Positions 49,215 to 59,222 of a stretch of 64,000 nt of DNA are shown here, in pieces. The translations under genes were made by a program, and so were the position numbers. Numbering within the stretch: the stretch's first letter is position 1; the number at the start of each line of letters is the position of its first letter. Under the pieces are notes generated by a model. The model made no database searches. It was not told the origin of the DNA and worked only from the letters and a program-made list of their open reading frames with translations. The DNA is from Klebsiella electrica (GTDB taxonomy: Bacteria; Pseudomonadota; Gammaproteobacteria; Enterobacterales; Enterobacteriaceae): assembly GCF_006711645.1 (NCBI RefSeq), contig NZ_CP041247.1, positions 124,001-188,000 on the forward strand, in the 5' to 3' direction.

Positions 49215-50383
49215 TTCATGCGCATGCACTGGTGGGTGTGCGGCCAGGGCTTATCAAGGCCCGGGAAGAAGTAGTCGCCCGGCACCATCAGCACGCCGCG
49301 TTTTTTCAGCCGCTGGTACAGCAGCTCGGTGGAGATCGGCAGATCTTTAAACCACAGCCAGAGGAAAATCGCCCCTTCAGGTTTATGAATCAGGCAGCGA
49401 TCTTCCGGCAGATAGCGGCGAATAATGGCGATAGTTTCCTGTACGCGCTGGTAGTAGAACGGTTTGATGACCGTTTCCGACAGGCGCAGCAGGTCGTTGC
49501 GTTTGATCATTTCGCACATCATTGCCGGCCCCATTCCGCCCGGCGCAAGGCTGATGATCCCGTTCATGTTGCTGATGGCGGTAATGATTTTCTCATTGGC
49601 GACGATGATCCCGCAGCGGCTGCCCGGCAGGCCCAGCTTGGACAGGCTCATACACAGCACAATATTCGGGTTCCACAGCGGTCTGGCGTCGCTGAAAATA
49701 ATCCCCGGGAAAGGCACGCCATACGCGTTATCAATCACCAGCGGGACGCCGTGCTGGTGGGCCAGCGCATCCAGTTTGATCAGCTCTTCGTCGGTAATCA
49801 CGTTACCGGTCGGGTTGGTCGGGCGAGAGACGCAAATCATCCCCGTCTCTTCCGTGACCTGCAGGTGCTCAAAATCGACGTGGTATTTAAACTGGCCTTC
49901 TGGCAGCAGCTCAATATTCGGGCGGGTGGCGACAAACAGATCCTCTTCGAGGCCCGAGTCGGCGTAGCCGATATATTCCGGCGTTAGCGGGAACAGGACT
50001 TTGCGGGTGCTGCCATCCGCACGGCGCCCGGCAAAGAGGTTAAACAAGTAGAAAAATGCACTCTGACTGCCATTTGTTAGTGCAATATTCTGTGGTTCGA
50101 TCTCCCAGCCCAGCGCTTCACGCAGCATCTGCGCCAACGCGCTCAGAAGTTCGCTTTTTCCCTGCGGACCGTCGTAATTACAAAGCGCATCAAGGGCTTT
50201 GCCGTTGGTGAGCATGTCGGCCAGCAGGTTCTGGAAGTAGTCGTTCATTTCCGGGATCTGCGCGGGATTACCGCCGCCCAGCATGATTGCGCCCGGAGTG
50301 CGCAGGCCGTCATTGAGGTCTTCCATCAAGCGGGTAATGCCTGAATGACGGGTGAATTTGTCGCCGAAAAGTGAAAATGTCAT
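49127..50383 (-). CDS. avtA: Valine-pyruvate aminotransferase AvtA
   Basis: The 418-residue fold-type I aminotransferase has ALCNYDGPQGKSELLSALAQ, SRPTNPTGNVITDEEL, the aspartate in VPLVIDNAYGVPFPG and the PLP lysine in LCMSLSKLGLPGSRCG. It exchanges amino groups between valine (or 2-aminobutyrate) and pyruvate/alanine. Length matches E. coli AvtA (417). Its 3' end is overlapped by ysaA. Confidence 0.96.
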   Translation of the reverse strand: MTFSLFGDKFTRHSGITRLMEDLNDGLRTPGAIMLGGGNPAQIPEMNDYFQNLLADMLTNGKALDALCNYDGPQGKSELLSALAQMLREALGWEIEPQNIALTNGSQSAFFYLFNLFAGRRADGSTRKVLFPLTPEYIGYADSGLEEDLFVATRPNIELLPEGQFKYHVDFEHLQVTEETGMICVSRPTNPTGNVITDEELIKLDALAHQHGVPLVIDNAYGVPFPGIIFSDARPLWNPNIVLCMSLSKLGLPGSRCGIIVANEKIITAISNMNGIISLAPGGMGPAMMCEMIKRNDLLRLSETVIKPFYYQRVQETIAIIRRYLPEDRCLIHKPEGAIFLWLWFKDLPISTELLYQRLKKRGVLMVPGDYFFPGLDKPWPHTHQCMRMNYVPDPEKIEAGVKILAEEVERAWGEQGA

Positions 50384-50557
50384 TGCGGATAATCTGTCGG
50401 TCTTCCTGGAAAGTGGATAACCATAACGCCAGCCTCGACGCGGTGCAAATCGGCAGGAAAGTCTAAGATTTCATTTTTATGCTGGATTATCGATTTTTAT
50501 TAGTTTTTTATTCTAAAAAGGATCCCGGAAGCGATCGGGGAGCCATCAGAAGGGGGG

Positions 50558-52591
50558 CTATCGTTGACCCGCCCAGACCACCATCACTTTGTCATCGGCG
50601 TTTTCACGGACGAAACCGTAACCCTGCGGCATCGAGAGCGTGGTCTGTTTACCCATGCCAATCGCCGGGTGGCGGGCGCGGAACTGGCCGAGTTTCTGCC
50701 AGTGGCTGACGCTGAGCGCGGCTTTACCCGCGACGTCCTGCCAGTTCATATCCGAACGCGTCCCCTGCAGCGGATCTGAGCCGGTAGGTCCGAACGGCCG
50801 CGCGGACTCATCGCCATAGAAGAGCTGTACCGCGCCTGGCGCCAGCAGCAGCAGTTCTGCCGCGGTGCTGCCGCCTTCGCGGAACAGACGCGTGTCGTGG
50901 GATGAGAGATAGCTCAGGACGTTAAACGTCTGCAGTTTATCCGCCATCTGCTGCCAGGTCAGGTCAATACTGGAGAGACAGCCTGACGCTTTCGCCGCCT
51001 GATCCTGGTAGTCGAAGTTAATCATCGCATCAAAACCGTGGCGGTAGTAATCGCTCTGCATGACGCCGTGGCCCCAGGCCTCGCCGGTCATCCAGAACGG
51101 CGCGTTATCCAGCGCTTTTTCCGGGTTGGCTTTTTTCCATGCCGCCAGCGCCGCGGTGGCCTGGTTTTTTAACTGTTGCCAGGCGGCCAGTTCGACGTGT
51201 TTGGCGGTATCGACGCGGAAACCGTCAATGCCGTAATCACGCACCCACTGACTCAACCAGTGGGTCAGATAATCGCGCGGCGTATAGCCGGGAATTTCTT
51301 TCGCCGCCGTATCCGGCTTGTTGCGATAGAAGTTTGGTAACCCGGAAGGGACCGTTGATTCCGTTTTCAGATCCGGCAGGAAGGCCAGGGACATGGTCAG
51401 ATCGTCAAAGCCGGGGTTGTCGTAGTCGCCAATATCGGTGCGAATCCACTTTTTGCCCCACCACTTTTCCCAGCCGGCTTTATCGCTGAAGTTGATGTAG
51501 TCGTTGAAGCTGTGCCAGGTCTGGCCCGGGCCGGGTTTCCAGTTGGTCCAGTGTTCCCCGAGGGTCTTTTTCAGCTCCTCGCCCTGCAGATACAGCGCGC
51601 CGAATTTGAACGCCTGCATATCGGCGAGAGTGGCGTAGCCGGTGTGGTTCATCACCACATCGAACAGGATGCGAATGCCGCGCTTGTGCGCCTCATCAAC
51701 CAGACGACGCAAATCTTCCTCGCTCCCCATATTGGCATCCAGTCTGGTCCAGTCCTGAGCGTAGTAGCCGTGATAGGCGTAATGCGGGAAATCGCCCTTG
51801 GTTCCGCCGCCGACCCAGCCGTGAATTTGTTCCAGCGGCGAGCTTATCCACAGCGCGTTAACGCCTAACGCTTTCAGGTAGTCGAGTTTGCTGGTCAGCC
51901 CTTGCAGGTCGCCGCCGTGGAAGGTGCCGATTTCCTGCATCCCGTCTTTGTGCCGCCCATAGCTGTTGTCGTTGGCCGGGTTACCGTTGACGAAACGGTC
52001 GGTCAGCACGAAATAGACGGTGGCGTTATGCCAGTTGAAAGGAGCATCGGCGGGGGTGTCTGCCCGCTCAAGGAGCAGTAAACCGTTGCTGTTGGGGGCC
52101 GGTTGCAGCGTAATTTTCCCGGCGCTGACCGTGGCGAGATTGCCGCTGTAGAAATCACGGACTTTGCTGCCCTCGGCAAAGGTCTGACTGACATCCAGCG
52201 TCAGCGGCTTGCCATCCCATTTTGGACACTGGCGCAGCTGCGGCGCGGAAACCGTCGCCGCCTCTTTTTCCTCCAGCGAGAGCATCAGCGTTGGCGTACC
52301 GGAGCGGGTATCCACTTCAAGCGTGTAGCGACCTTCGCGGAAGACCCGCCACTGCGCGGGGGCGCCGCGGCAGGGCTCCATGGACAGCATCTGGTTGAGT
52401 TTGATCGCCCCGGCAGGCTGCCAGCACTGTTGGCCAAAATTAATTTGTAGCGGGCGCGTTCCCTTCGCCACCTCATTTTGACTGATAAATCTGCCGGTGC
52501 CCTCTTCGGTAAAGGCCGGAAAATCGGGGGTGGTCCAGGCGGCGAAGGCCATTCCTGGCAACAACAGCGACGCTAGCGCAGCGAGTTTCAT
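50558..52591 (-). CDS. malS: Periplasmic alpha-amylase MalS
   Basis: The 677-residue GH13 enzyme has a signal peptide (MKLAALASLLLPGMAFA). Catalytic motifs are seen in order: FDVVMNHTGYA, GFRVDTAKHVE (nucleophile Asp), TGEAWGHG (acid/base Glu) and YLSSHDTRLF. An N-terminal domain of about 190 residues precedes the barrel. It degrades maltodextrins in the periplasm to maltohexaose and shorter products that feed the mal system. Length equals the E. coli enzyme. Confidence 0.97.
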   Translation of the reverse strand: MKLAALASLLLPGMAFAAWTTPDFPAFTEEGTGRFISQNEVAKGTRPLQINFGQQCWQPAGAIKLNQMLSMEPCRGAPAQWRVFREGRYTLEVDTRSGTPTLMLSLEEKEAATVSAPQLRQCPKWDGKPLTLDVSQTFAEGSKVRDFYSGNLATVSAGKITLQPAPNSNGLLLLERADTPADAPFNWHNATVYFVLTDRFVNGNPANDNSYGRHKDGMQEIGTFHGGDLQGLTSKLDYLKALGVNALWISSPLEQIHGWVGGGTKGDFPHYAYHGYYAQDWTRLDANMGSEEDLRRLVDEAHKRGIRILFDVVMNHTGYATLADMQAFKFGALYLQGEELKKTLGEHWTNWKPGPGQTWHSFNDYINFSDKAGWEKWWGKKWIRTDIGDYDNPGFDDLTMSLAFLPDLKTESTVPSGLPNFYRNKPDTAAKEIPGYTPRDYLTHWLSQWVRDYGIDGFRVDTAKHVELAAWQQLKNQATAALAAWKKANPEKALDNAPFWMTGEAWGHGVMQSDYYRHGFDAMINFDYQDQAAKASGCLSSIDLTWQQMADKLQTFNVLSYLSSHDTRLFREGGSTAAELLLLAPGAVQLFYGDESARPFGPTGSDPLQGTRSDMNWQDVAGKAALSVSHWQKLGQFRARHPAIGMGKQTTLSMPQGYGFVRENADDKVMVVWAGQR

Positions 52592-52906
52592 TCTGGAGTC
52601 CTGTCAGCGGTTTTTTGTTCAGTTTGCCCGCTAACCCGGATAATAAACTCATCCCGTCTGCGCTTTTGCAGGGAGGACAAAAAGGGCTGAGTGACAGAGG
52701 TCAAAAAACAGGCGAAAAATTAGAGGGCACTAGCATTTTCGTTCTCTGGTGACCGTGCAGAAACCGATTTCAGATGACAGCTTTTAGGAATTGGACTATT
52801 TCTGTTAGTGCTCTCACTGGGTATTTTTGATACTATTCGCGATTCAATTAACGTTTTTTTGCGTAAAACAAGGTGTTGGAATGATTAAATCCGACCAGGA
52901 GACCTA
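52592..52906. promoter_or_regulatory. Divergent region malS / bax with possible MalT boxes
   Basis: Two matches to the MalT core GGA(T/G)GA are seen: GGGATGAG on the minus strand at 52648-52655 and GGGAGGA on the plus strand at 52671-52677, facing each other upstream of malS. For bax, a TACTAT hexamer near 52831 may be a -10. A good ribosome site (CAGGAGACC) precedes the bax ATG. No further gene is visible. Confidence 0.45.
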
Positions 52907-53725
52907 ATGATATCGATTCCCATGCGACGATATGGGGCTGCGATACTCATGTTACTTACCTGTATATTTTCAGGGAGTGTGTTGGCAACAACCCACATAG
53001 CAACAACGAGTCATAAAGCCTCACAAGTAAAGAAAAGTAGTCAGGTTAAGGTAAGCAGTAAACAAGAGTATTCTCGCAATAGTGTAAAGAGTAGTTCACT
53101 TCCTGATTTGCGAAAATACCCTTCCGGAACCCCAAGGAAAAAAGCGTTTCTCCGGACGGTAATGCCTTATATTACTAAACAGAATCAGGTGATCACCGCC
53201 GATCGTAACTGGCTTGTCGCCAAACAATACGACTCGCGCTGGTCACCGACAGAGCGCACGCGTCTGAAGGATATTGCGGCACGCTATAAGGTGAAATGGT
53301 CTGGCAATACGCGTCATATTCCATGGAGTACGCTGATGGAACGCGTTGACATCATTCCGAACAGTATGGTGGCGACCATGGCGGCGGCGGAAAGCGGTTG
53401 GGGTACCTCCAGACTGGCGCGGATGAACAACAATCTGTTTGGTATGAAATGCGGTGGCGGGAACTGCAGCGGCGCGATGAAAGGCTACTCCCAGTTTGAT
53501 TCTGTGGAGGAGTCGGTACAGGCTTACGTGACGAACCTGAACACGCATCCGGCATACAGCTCCTTCCGTAAATCACGCGCGCAGCTGCGTAAAGCGGATC
53601 AGGAACTGACGGCCAGCACCATGATTCATAAGCTGAAGGGTTATTCGACGAAAGGGTCGAGCTATAACAACTATCTCTTCGCGATGTATCAGGACAACCA
53701 GCGGCTGATTGCTGCCCATATGTAA
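52907..53725 (+). CDS. bax: Bax, glucosaminidase-domain protein
   Basis: The 272-residue protein has an N-terminal signal sequence (about residues 1-28), a Ser/Lys-rich linker and a C-terminal Bax/glucosaminidase domain (MAAAESGWGTSRLARMNNNL, GYSQFDSVEESVQAYVTNLN). The likely catalytic Glu is in AAAESGWG. The family cleaves or binds peptidoglycan glycan strands; the precise E. coli role is not settled. It converges with xylR across a bidirectional terminator. Confidence 0.94.
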   Translation: MISIPMRRYGAAILMLLTCIFSGSVLATTHIATTSHKASQVKKSSQVKVSSKQEYSRNSVKSSSLPDLRKYPSGTPRKKAFLRTVMPYITKQNQVITADRNWLVAKQYDSRWSPTERTRLKDIAARYKVKWSGNTRHIPWSTLMERVDIIPNSMVATMAAAESGWGTSRLARMNNNLFGMKCGGGNCSGAMKGYSQFDSVEESVQAYVTNLNTHPAYSSFRKSRAQLRKADQELTASTMIHKLKGYSTKGSSYNNYLFAMYQDNQRLIAAHM

Positions 53726-53730
53726 TAAAA

Positions 53731-53760
53731 AAATGCCCGGAGCGTCAGCCCCGGGCATTT
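53731..53760. terminator. Bidirectional terminator between bax and xylR
   Basis: AAATGCCCGG and CCGGGCATTT form a 10-bp stem, with A-run on the left and T-run on the right (TTTTTCTTT). It starts 5 bases after the bax stop and serves both bax (plus) and xylR (minus). Confidence 0.9.
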
Positions 53761-53786
53761 TTCTTTGTGGTCTCACTTTCTATTCG

Positions 53787-54965
53787 CTACATCATCACTT
53801 CACTGTGCCTGTCCCGGTACTCCTTCGGCGTCACGTCGTACTCTTTCTTAAATACCGAATAGAAATATTGCAGCGACGGATAGCCGCACATTTGCGAAAT
53901 TTCATTAATCGACAGCGTGGTGGACACCAGCAGGCTGCGGGCCTTTTCGAGTTTCTCGCGGTGAATGATGGAGTGAATGGTATCGCCGACCTCCTCCTTG
54001 AAGCGCTTCTCGAGGTTAGAACGGGAAATACCGACGGCATCCAGCACCTGTTCGACCTTGATGCCCTTGCAGGCGTTATTGCGGATGTAGTGCATGGCCT
54101 GAATGACCGACGGATCGCTGAGCGAGCGATAATCCGTGGAGCGCCGTTCGACAACGCGCATGGGCGGCACCAGCCGACGCTGTAGCGGGAGCGGCTCTTT
54201 ATCCAGCAGTCGATGCAGCAGCTTGGCCGCCTGGTAACCCATCTGCCGGGTCCCCTGTGCCACTGAGGAGAGCGCGACGCGCGACAGATAGCGGGTCAAC
54301 TCTTCATTATCAATGCCGATGACGCACAGTTTTTCCGGCACCGGAATATGCAGCAGCTCGCAGGCCTGGAGCACGTGGCGGGCGCGGGCATCGGTCACGG
54401 CGATAATCCCGGTTTGCGGGGGGAGCGTTTGCAGCCAGTCCGCCAGCCGGTTTTGCGCGTGTTGCCAGTTTTCCGGCGCGGTCTCCAGCCCCTGGTAAAC
54501 CACGCCGCGATATTTCTCCTTCGCGACCAGCTGGCAAAACGCGTGTTCGCGCTCGACCGCCCAGCGTTTTCCGCTGGAAGCGGGCAGCCCGTAAAAGGCG
54601 AAGCGCTGGACGCCCTTTTCTTTCAGATGCAGGAAGGCGCTTTCGACCAGCGCGGCGTTATCCGTCGCAATGTAGTGCACCGGGGGATAGCATTCGGGGC
54701 GATGATAGGAGCCGCCGACGCCGACAATCGGGACCTCGACGTCGGCCAGCAGTCTTTCGATTTCCGGGTCGTCATAATCAGCAATCACGCCGTCGCCCAG
54801 CCACTCCCTGATATTCTCGATACGCGCCCGAAAATCCTCTTCAATGAAGATATCCCATTCCTGTTGCGATGCCTGTAAATATTCTCCTACCCCTTCGACG
54901 ACCTGCCGGTCGTAGGCTTTGTTGGCATTGAATAGCAGCGTAATACGGTGGCGCTTTGCAAACAT
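53787..54965 (-). CDS. xylR: Xylose operon activator XylR
   Basis: The 392-residue AraC-family activator begins MFAKRHRITLLFNANKAYDR. Its N-terminal LacI-type periplasmic-binding-like domain senses D-xylose (VIGIDNEELTRYLSRVALSS). The C-terminal HTH domain (last about 100 residues: VEQVLDAVGISRSNLEKRFK, INEISQMCGYPSLQYFYSVF) binds the xylA-xylF control region. ATG at 54965 gives the E. coli length; the 11-residue upstream extension is rejected. Confidence 0.97.
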   Translation of the reverse strand: MFAKRHRITLLFNANKAYDRQVVEGVGEYLQASQQEWDIFIEEDFRARIENIREWLGDGVIADYDDPEIERLLADVEVPIVGVGGSYHRPECYPPVHYIATDNAALVESAFLHLKEKGVQRFAFYGLPASSGKRWAVEREHAFCQLVAKEKYRGVVYQGLETAPENWQHAQNRLADWLQTLPPQTGIIAVTDARARHVLQACELLHIPVPEKLCVIGIDNEELTRYLSRVALSSVAQGTRQMGYQAAKLLHRLLDKEPLPLQRRLVPPMRVVERRSTDYRSLSDPSVIQAMHYIRNNACKGIKVEQVLDAVGISRSNLEKRFKEEVGDTIHSIIHREKLEKARSLLVSTTLSINEISQMCGYPSLQYFYSVFKKEYDVTPKEYRDRHSEVMM

Positions 54966-55010
54966 AGTCTCTTTTCCTAGTTTTCCCTTTCTGGCCATAC
55001 AATACCGGCC

Positions 55011-55075
55011 AATGCCCGAAACATGGCAAGCCTCTTATGCGTAAAGCTGGCGGTAGCGCAAAGAATTCGGGCATT
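55011..55075 (-). other. Long inverted repeat between xylH and xylR
   Basis: AATGCCCGAA (55011-55020) and TTCGGGCATT (55066-55075) are exactly complementary, separated by 45 bases. On the xyl transcript this would form a large stem-loop just before xylR, likely limiting read-through. The xylR promoter may also lie here. Confidence 0.55.
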
Positions 55076-55090
55076 CTTAATTCGGCAGAC

Positions 55091-56272
55091 TTACGCTCTG
55101 CGCTTCGTCGCCGAATCCATCCATACCGCCAGCAGTAAAATGGCGCCTTTGACGATGTACTGCCAGAACGTGGCGACGTCCATCATGCTCATGCCATTAT
55201 CCAGCGCCGACATGATAAATGCCCCCATGACCGCACCGGCGACGCTACCAACCCCGCCAGCGAGGCTGGTGCCGCCGATGACGCAGGCGGCGATAGCATC
55301 CAGCTCGGCGATGTTACCGGCTGAAGGCGAGCCGGCGCCCAGCCGCGAGCTGAGGATCAGACCGGCGATGGCCACCATCAGACCATTGATGGCGAAAACG
55401 GCCAGCTTGGTACGCTCAACGCTAATTCCGGACAGACGTGCGGCTTCCAGATTGCCGCCAATGGCATAGATTCGCCGGCCGAAGGCTGTGCGGGTGGCCA
55501 TAAACATCCCCGCCAGCAGCAGGGCCGCCAGGATGAGAACCGGCGTGGGGACGCCGCGATAATCGTTTAATAGCCAGATGGCGCCGAGCACGATAACCGC
55601 GGTGATGCTCTGGCGAGCCACCGTCGAGGTTGGCGCGGGCGTGGTTAATCCCAGAGACTGGCGACGCAGGCGACCGCGCCATTGCCAGACAATAAAGGCC
55701 GCCATGCCAATGACGCCGATGCCGAAACCCAGACCGTCAGGCAGATAGCTTTGTCCAATTTGCGACATCGCCGGGCTGGTGGGCGAGACGGTGGTGCCGT
55801 TGGTGATACCGATCAGAATGCCGCGGAACGCCAGCATCCCGGCGAGGGTGACGATAAACGACGGGACTTTGCGGTAGGCGACCCACCAGCCGTTCCAGGC
55901 GCCGAGAATCAGCCCCATCGCCAGCGTGACCACAATGGTCAGCGGCAGCGGCCAGCCGAGCCAGACGTCAAAAATCGCCGCTGCGCCGCCGAGCAGCCCC
56001 ATCATCGAGCCCACGGAAAGATCGATCTCGGCGGAAATAATGACGAACACCATCCCGACCGCCAGGATGCCGGTGATCGCCGTCTGCCGCAGCAGGTTAG
56101 AAATATTACGCGCGCTTAAATAGGCTCCTTCGGTGGCCCAGGTGAAGAACAGCATAATCACCACAATCGCGGCGATCATCACGAAAACCTGCAGGTTCAG
56201 CCCTTTGAGTCCAGCCATACCGGCAGGGGCGGGCGGGATAATTTTTATCTCAGACGACGTGTTTTTCGACAT
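55091..56272 (-). CDS. xylH: D-xylose ABC transporter permease XylH
   Basis: The 393-residue inner-membrane protein has about 10 or more helices with [38 protein letters not shown] and [20 protein letters not shown], typical of the RbsC/XylH family. It forms the xylose channel with XylG and XylF. Its start overlaps the end of xylG by 23 bases, implying coupled translation. Confidence 0.97.
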   Translation of the reverse strand: MSKNTSSEIKIIPPAPAGMAGLKGLNLQVFVMIAAIVVIMLFFTWATEGAYLSARNISNLLRQTAITGILAVGMVFVIISAEIDLSVGSMMGLLGGAAAIFDVWLGWPLPLTIVVTLAMGLILGAWNGWWVAYRKVPSFIVTLAGMLAFRGILIGITNGTTVSPTSPAMSQIGQSYLPDGLGFGIGVIGMAAFIVWQWRGRLRRQSLGLTTPAPTSTVARQSITAVIVLGAIWLLNDYRGVPTPVLILAALLLAGMFMATRTAFGRRIYAIGGNLEAARLSGISVERTKLAVFAINGLMVAIAGLILSSRLGAGSPSAGNIAELDAIAACVIGGTSLAGGVGSVAGAVMGAFIMSALDNGMSMMDVATFWQYIVKGAILLLAVWMDSATKRRA

Positions 56273-57791
56273 GGTGTTCGCTCCTCAACGCGGCTTCCAT
56301 CACCTGCTCCTGGGTCAGATGATGATTGACTAAATTGGCTTTCAGCTTGCCTTCATGCATCACCAGCACCCGATCGCTTAACCCGAGAACTTCAGGCAGT
56401 TCGGACGAGATGACGATGACGGCGATCCCCTGCTGCACCAGCTGATTAATCAGTTTGTAGATTTCGTATTTCGCCCCGATATCGATGCCGCGTGTGGGTT
56501 CATCGAGAATCAGGATGCGCGGATTCAGCAACAGGCAGCGGGCCAGAATCGCTTTCTGCTGGTTGCCGCCGCTCAGACGACCAATGGCCAGCTCCGGCGA
56601 TGACGTTTTGATTTTCAGCCGCTGGATGGATTGCTGGATGCAGTGCTGCTCCCCGGCGTCATCGAGGCTGCTCAGCGGGCCGGTAAACTGATTTAACGCC
56701 GCCAGAGTGATGTTCTTACCCACCGCCATCACCGGCACGATACCGTCTTTCTTGCGGTCCTCCGGGACCATGGCAATACCGTGGGCGATAGCCTGCTGGC
56801 AGTGATGAATCGCCACCGGCTGACCGTCAATGAACACTTTCCCTTCCCAGCGCCCCGGCCAGACGCCAAACAGGCACTGGACGGCCTCGGTACGCCCGGC
56901 GCCGACCAGCCCGGCAATGCCGAGGATTTCACCGCGACGCAGTGAAAAAGAGATATCGTTGACCCGCTTAATATGCCGGTTGACCGGGTGCCAGGCGGTT
57001 AAATGCTCGACGCGTAAAATTTCATCGCCGCAGTCGTGCGGCTCGTTCGGGTAGAGAGCGGTGAGTTCGCGGCCAACCATCATGGTTATCACATCATCTT
57101 CATTCATGCCGCTGGCATCGCGGGTGCCAATATGCTGGCCATCGCGAATGACGCAGATGGTGTCGGAGATGGCTTTCACCTCATTCAGCTTGTGGGAGAT
57201 ATAAATACAAGCGATGCCGTGGGCCTGCAGATCGCGAATGATATCCAGCAGAATGGCCGTTTCCTGCTCGGTGAGAGAGGCGGTGGGTTCATCAAGGATT
57301 AATAACCGCACCTGCTTATTGAGCGCTTTGGCAATTTCAACCAGCTGTTGTTGCCCAAGGCCGAGATCGCCGACACGGGTATCGGGTGAAATGGTCAAAT
57401 TCACCTGTGCCAGCAGCTTCTGGCAGCGCAGAGTCATGGTTTCATAATCAAGGAGACCATAGCGGGAGATTTCCGCGCCAAGAAAAATATTCTCCAGAAC
57501 GCTCAGGTGTTTAACCAGCGCCAGCTCCTGGTGAATAATGGCGATACCTTTGCGTTCGGTGTCGCGAATATGACTGGGCTTAAGCGTTTCACCGGCAAAA
57601 ATAATCTCACCGTCATAGCTGCCGTGAGGATAAATTCCGCACAGGACTTTCATGAGCGTGGATTTACCAGAACCATTTTCGCCGCAGAGTGAGACAATTT
57701 CACCTGCGTTAAGCCGCAGGCTGATATTATCCACCGCCTTCACGGTCCCGAAGGTTTTGGTGATGTTTTTCATTTCAAGTAACCAGGACAT
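56250..57791 (-). CDS. xylG: D-xylose ABC transporter ATPase XylG
   Basis: The 513-residue protein has two nucleotide-binding domains. NBD1 has [16 protein letters not shown], the atypical signature [13 protein letters not shown] and [14 protein letters not shown]2 has the degenerate loop [10 protein letters not shown], then [13 protein letters not shown] and [13 protein letters not shown]. It drives xylose import. It is the second gene of xylFGHR, after a hairpin-containing 64-base gap. Confidence 0.97.
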   Translation of the reverse strand: MSWLLEMKNITKTFGTVKAVDNISLRLNAGEIVSLCGENGSGKSTLMKVLCGIYPHGSYDGEIIFAGETLKPSHIRDTERKGIAIIHQELALVKHLSVLENIFLGAEISRYGLLDYETMTLRCQKLLAQVNLTISPDTRVGDLGLGQQQLVEIAKALNKQVRLLILDEPTASLTEQETAILLDIIRDLQAHGIACIYISHKLNEVKAISDTICVIRDGQHIGTRDASGMNEDDVITMMVGRELTALYPNEPHDCGDEILRVEHLTAWHPVNRHIKRVNDISFSLRRGEILGIAGLVGAGRTEAVQCLFGVWPGRWEGKVFIDGQPVAIHHCQQAIAHGIAMVPEDRKKDGIVPVMAVGKNITLAALNQFTGPLSSLDDAGEQHCIQQSIQRLKIKTSSPELAIGRLSGGNQQKAILARCLLLNPRILILDEPTRGIDIGAKYEIYKLINQLVQQGIAVIVISSELPEVLGLSDRVLVMHEGKLKANLVNHHLTQEQVMEAALRSEHHVEKHVV

Positions 57792-57829
57792 AGATGCTCC
57801 GCATAAGCGATATCCAGCTGGACGAGAAT

Positions 57830-57850
57830 GACGCCCCGGCGAGGGGCGTC
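57830..57850 (-). other. Intercistronic hairpin between xylF and xylG
   Basis: GACGCCCC and GGGGCGTC form a perfect 8-bp stem with loop GGCGA, 5 bases after the xylF stop. Such hairpins after binding-protein genes commonly protect the 5' cistron so that the binding protein exceeds the membrane parts; that role is inferred. Confidence 0.75.
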
Positions 57851-57855
57851 AGGAA

Positions 57856-58848
57856 TTATAAATCGCTCTTTTTGTGGAAACCGTCTTTGATAACCGTTTG
57901 TTCAATATTGTCTTTATTCACTTCGATCGGGGTGAGCAGGCGGGACGGGACATCTTTAAGTCCGTTATTCAACGTAGTATCAGCATGCGGCGCTTTATCA
58001 TTGCCGAGCTCGACGGCAATTTCAGCGGCGGTGGTGGCAAGCGTGGTAATCGGTTTATAGACGGTCATGGTCTGCGTACCGGAAATAATCCGCTTCACGC
58101 CCGCAAGGTCGGCATCCTGGCCGGAAATGGCGACTTTACCCGCCAGACCCTGCGCGCTTAATGCCTGAATCGCGCCGCCGGCGGTGGCATCGTTGGAAGC
58201 GACCACCGCGTCGATTTTGTTATTGTTAGCAGTGAGGGCGTTCTCCATAATCTTTAATGCGTTTTCCGGCAGCCAGCCGTCAACCCACTGGTCGCCAACA
58301 ATCTTAATTTTACCGGAGTCAATATAAGGCTTGAGAACTTTCATTTGCCCGGCGCGGAACAGTTTGGCGTTATTATCTACCGGGGAACCACCCATCAGGA
58401 AATAATTCCCCTGAGGGACTTTATCTACCAGACTTTGGGCCTGCATTTCGCCCACTTTTTCATTATCAAAGGAAATGTAGAAATCAATGTCTGCATTATT
58501 TATCATACGATCGTAGGCCAAAACTTTAATACCTTCCTGTTTGGCTTCTTTAATCACATTACTTAATACCTGGCCGTTGTAGGGAATGATAACCAGGACA
58601 TCAACACCGCGGTTTATCATATTTTCAATTTGCGACATTTGCGTTTCTTCATTGCCATTAGCAGACTGAACAAATACTTTGGCACCTAATGATTCAGCTT
58701 TGTTGACAAATATATCGCGGTCTTTTTGCCAGCGCTCAAGGCGGAGATCGTCAATGGCCATACCAATCTTAACTTCTTTCGCAATCCCCGCCATACTGGT
58801 CAGCAGGAGTGAAGCACAGAGCGTGAGGCAAAGGTTCTTTATCTTCAT
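57856..58848 (-). CDS. xylF: D-xylose-binding periplasmic protein XylF
   Basis: The 330-residue protein has a signal peptide (MKIKNLCLTLCASLLLTSMA, cut about residue 23) and the binding-protein motifs VKIGMAIDDLRLERWQKDRD, VLAYDRMINNADIDFYISFD and VVASNDATAGGAIQALSAQG. Residues such as Lys/Arg near the start, Arg and Asp in YDRMIN, and Asn-Asp in SNDA contact xylose in homologues. First gene of xylFGHR, divergent from xylA. Confidence 0.97.
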   Translation of the reverse strand: MKIKNLCLTLCASLLLTSMAGIAKEVKIGMAIDDLRLERWQKDRDIFVNKAESLGAKVFVQSANGNEETQMSQIENMINRGVDVLVIIPYNGQVLSNVIKEAKQEGIKVLAYDRMINNADIDFYISFDNEKVGEMQAQSLVDKVPQGNYFLMGGSPVDNNAKLFRAGQMKVLKPYIDSGKIKIVGDQWVDGWLPENALKIMENALTANNNKIDAVVASNDATAGGAIQALSAQGLAGKVAISGQDADLAGVKRIISGTQTMTVYKPITTLATTAAEIAVELGNDKAPHADTTLNNGLKDVPSRLLTPIEVNKDNIEQTVIKDGFHKKSDL

Positions 58849-59222
58849 AATAATCAGCCTTTTTTGTAAAGTGCAGGATAAGACGAACGGGGTAAAGAAA
58901 CGGCCTGGTACGTAGTAAATTCTTAACAGCTAAAGGAAGACTGGCAATTATCTGTTCTTATTTCTGGATTACGAAATTTAGTTTGTTTTCTGATTTATGA
59001 CCGCGATCTGGTTTTTAAAAATAAATAAAATCGCTATATCATTGATATGTCATTGAAACGATAGCGTGAGTAGTATTAGTAATATTCAGTTGTGCGATCT
59101 GGCGCACGTTTGTGGATTCTCTCAATCACGGTGTGAAATAACGTAATTGAGGAAAGTAAAACATGAATTCTATATTGGCTTATGACTTATTACCCGCCGC
59201 ACCCCTGAATATGGAGTTCATT
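58849..59222. promoter_or_regulatory. Divergent xylF / xylA control region
   Basis: The 374 AT-rich bases hold a CRP-like site TGTGC-GATCTG-GCGCA at 59091-59106, in the right place to serve both promoters. In E. coli this region has XylR sites on either side of a single CRP site. I could not define the XylR repeats precisely, but GAAAT-containing A-rich stretches lie on both sides. An in-frame ATG with its own GAGGAAA site occurs at 59163. Confidence 0.65.
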
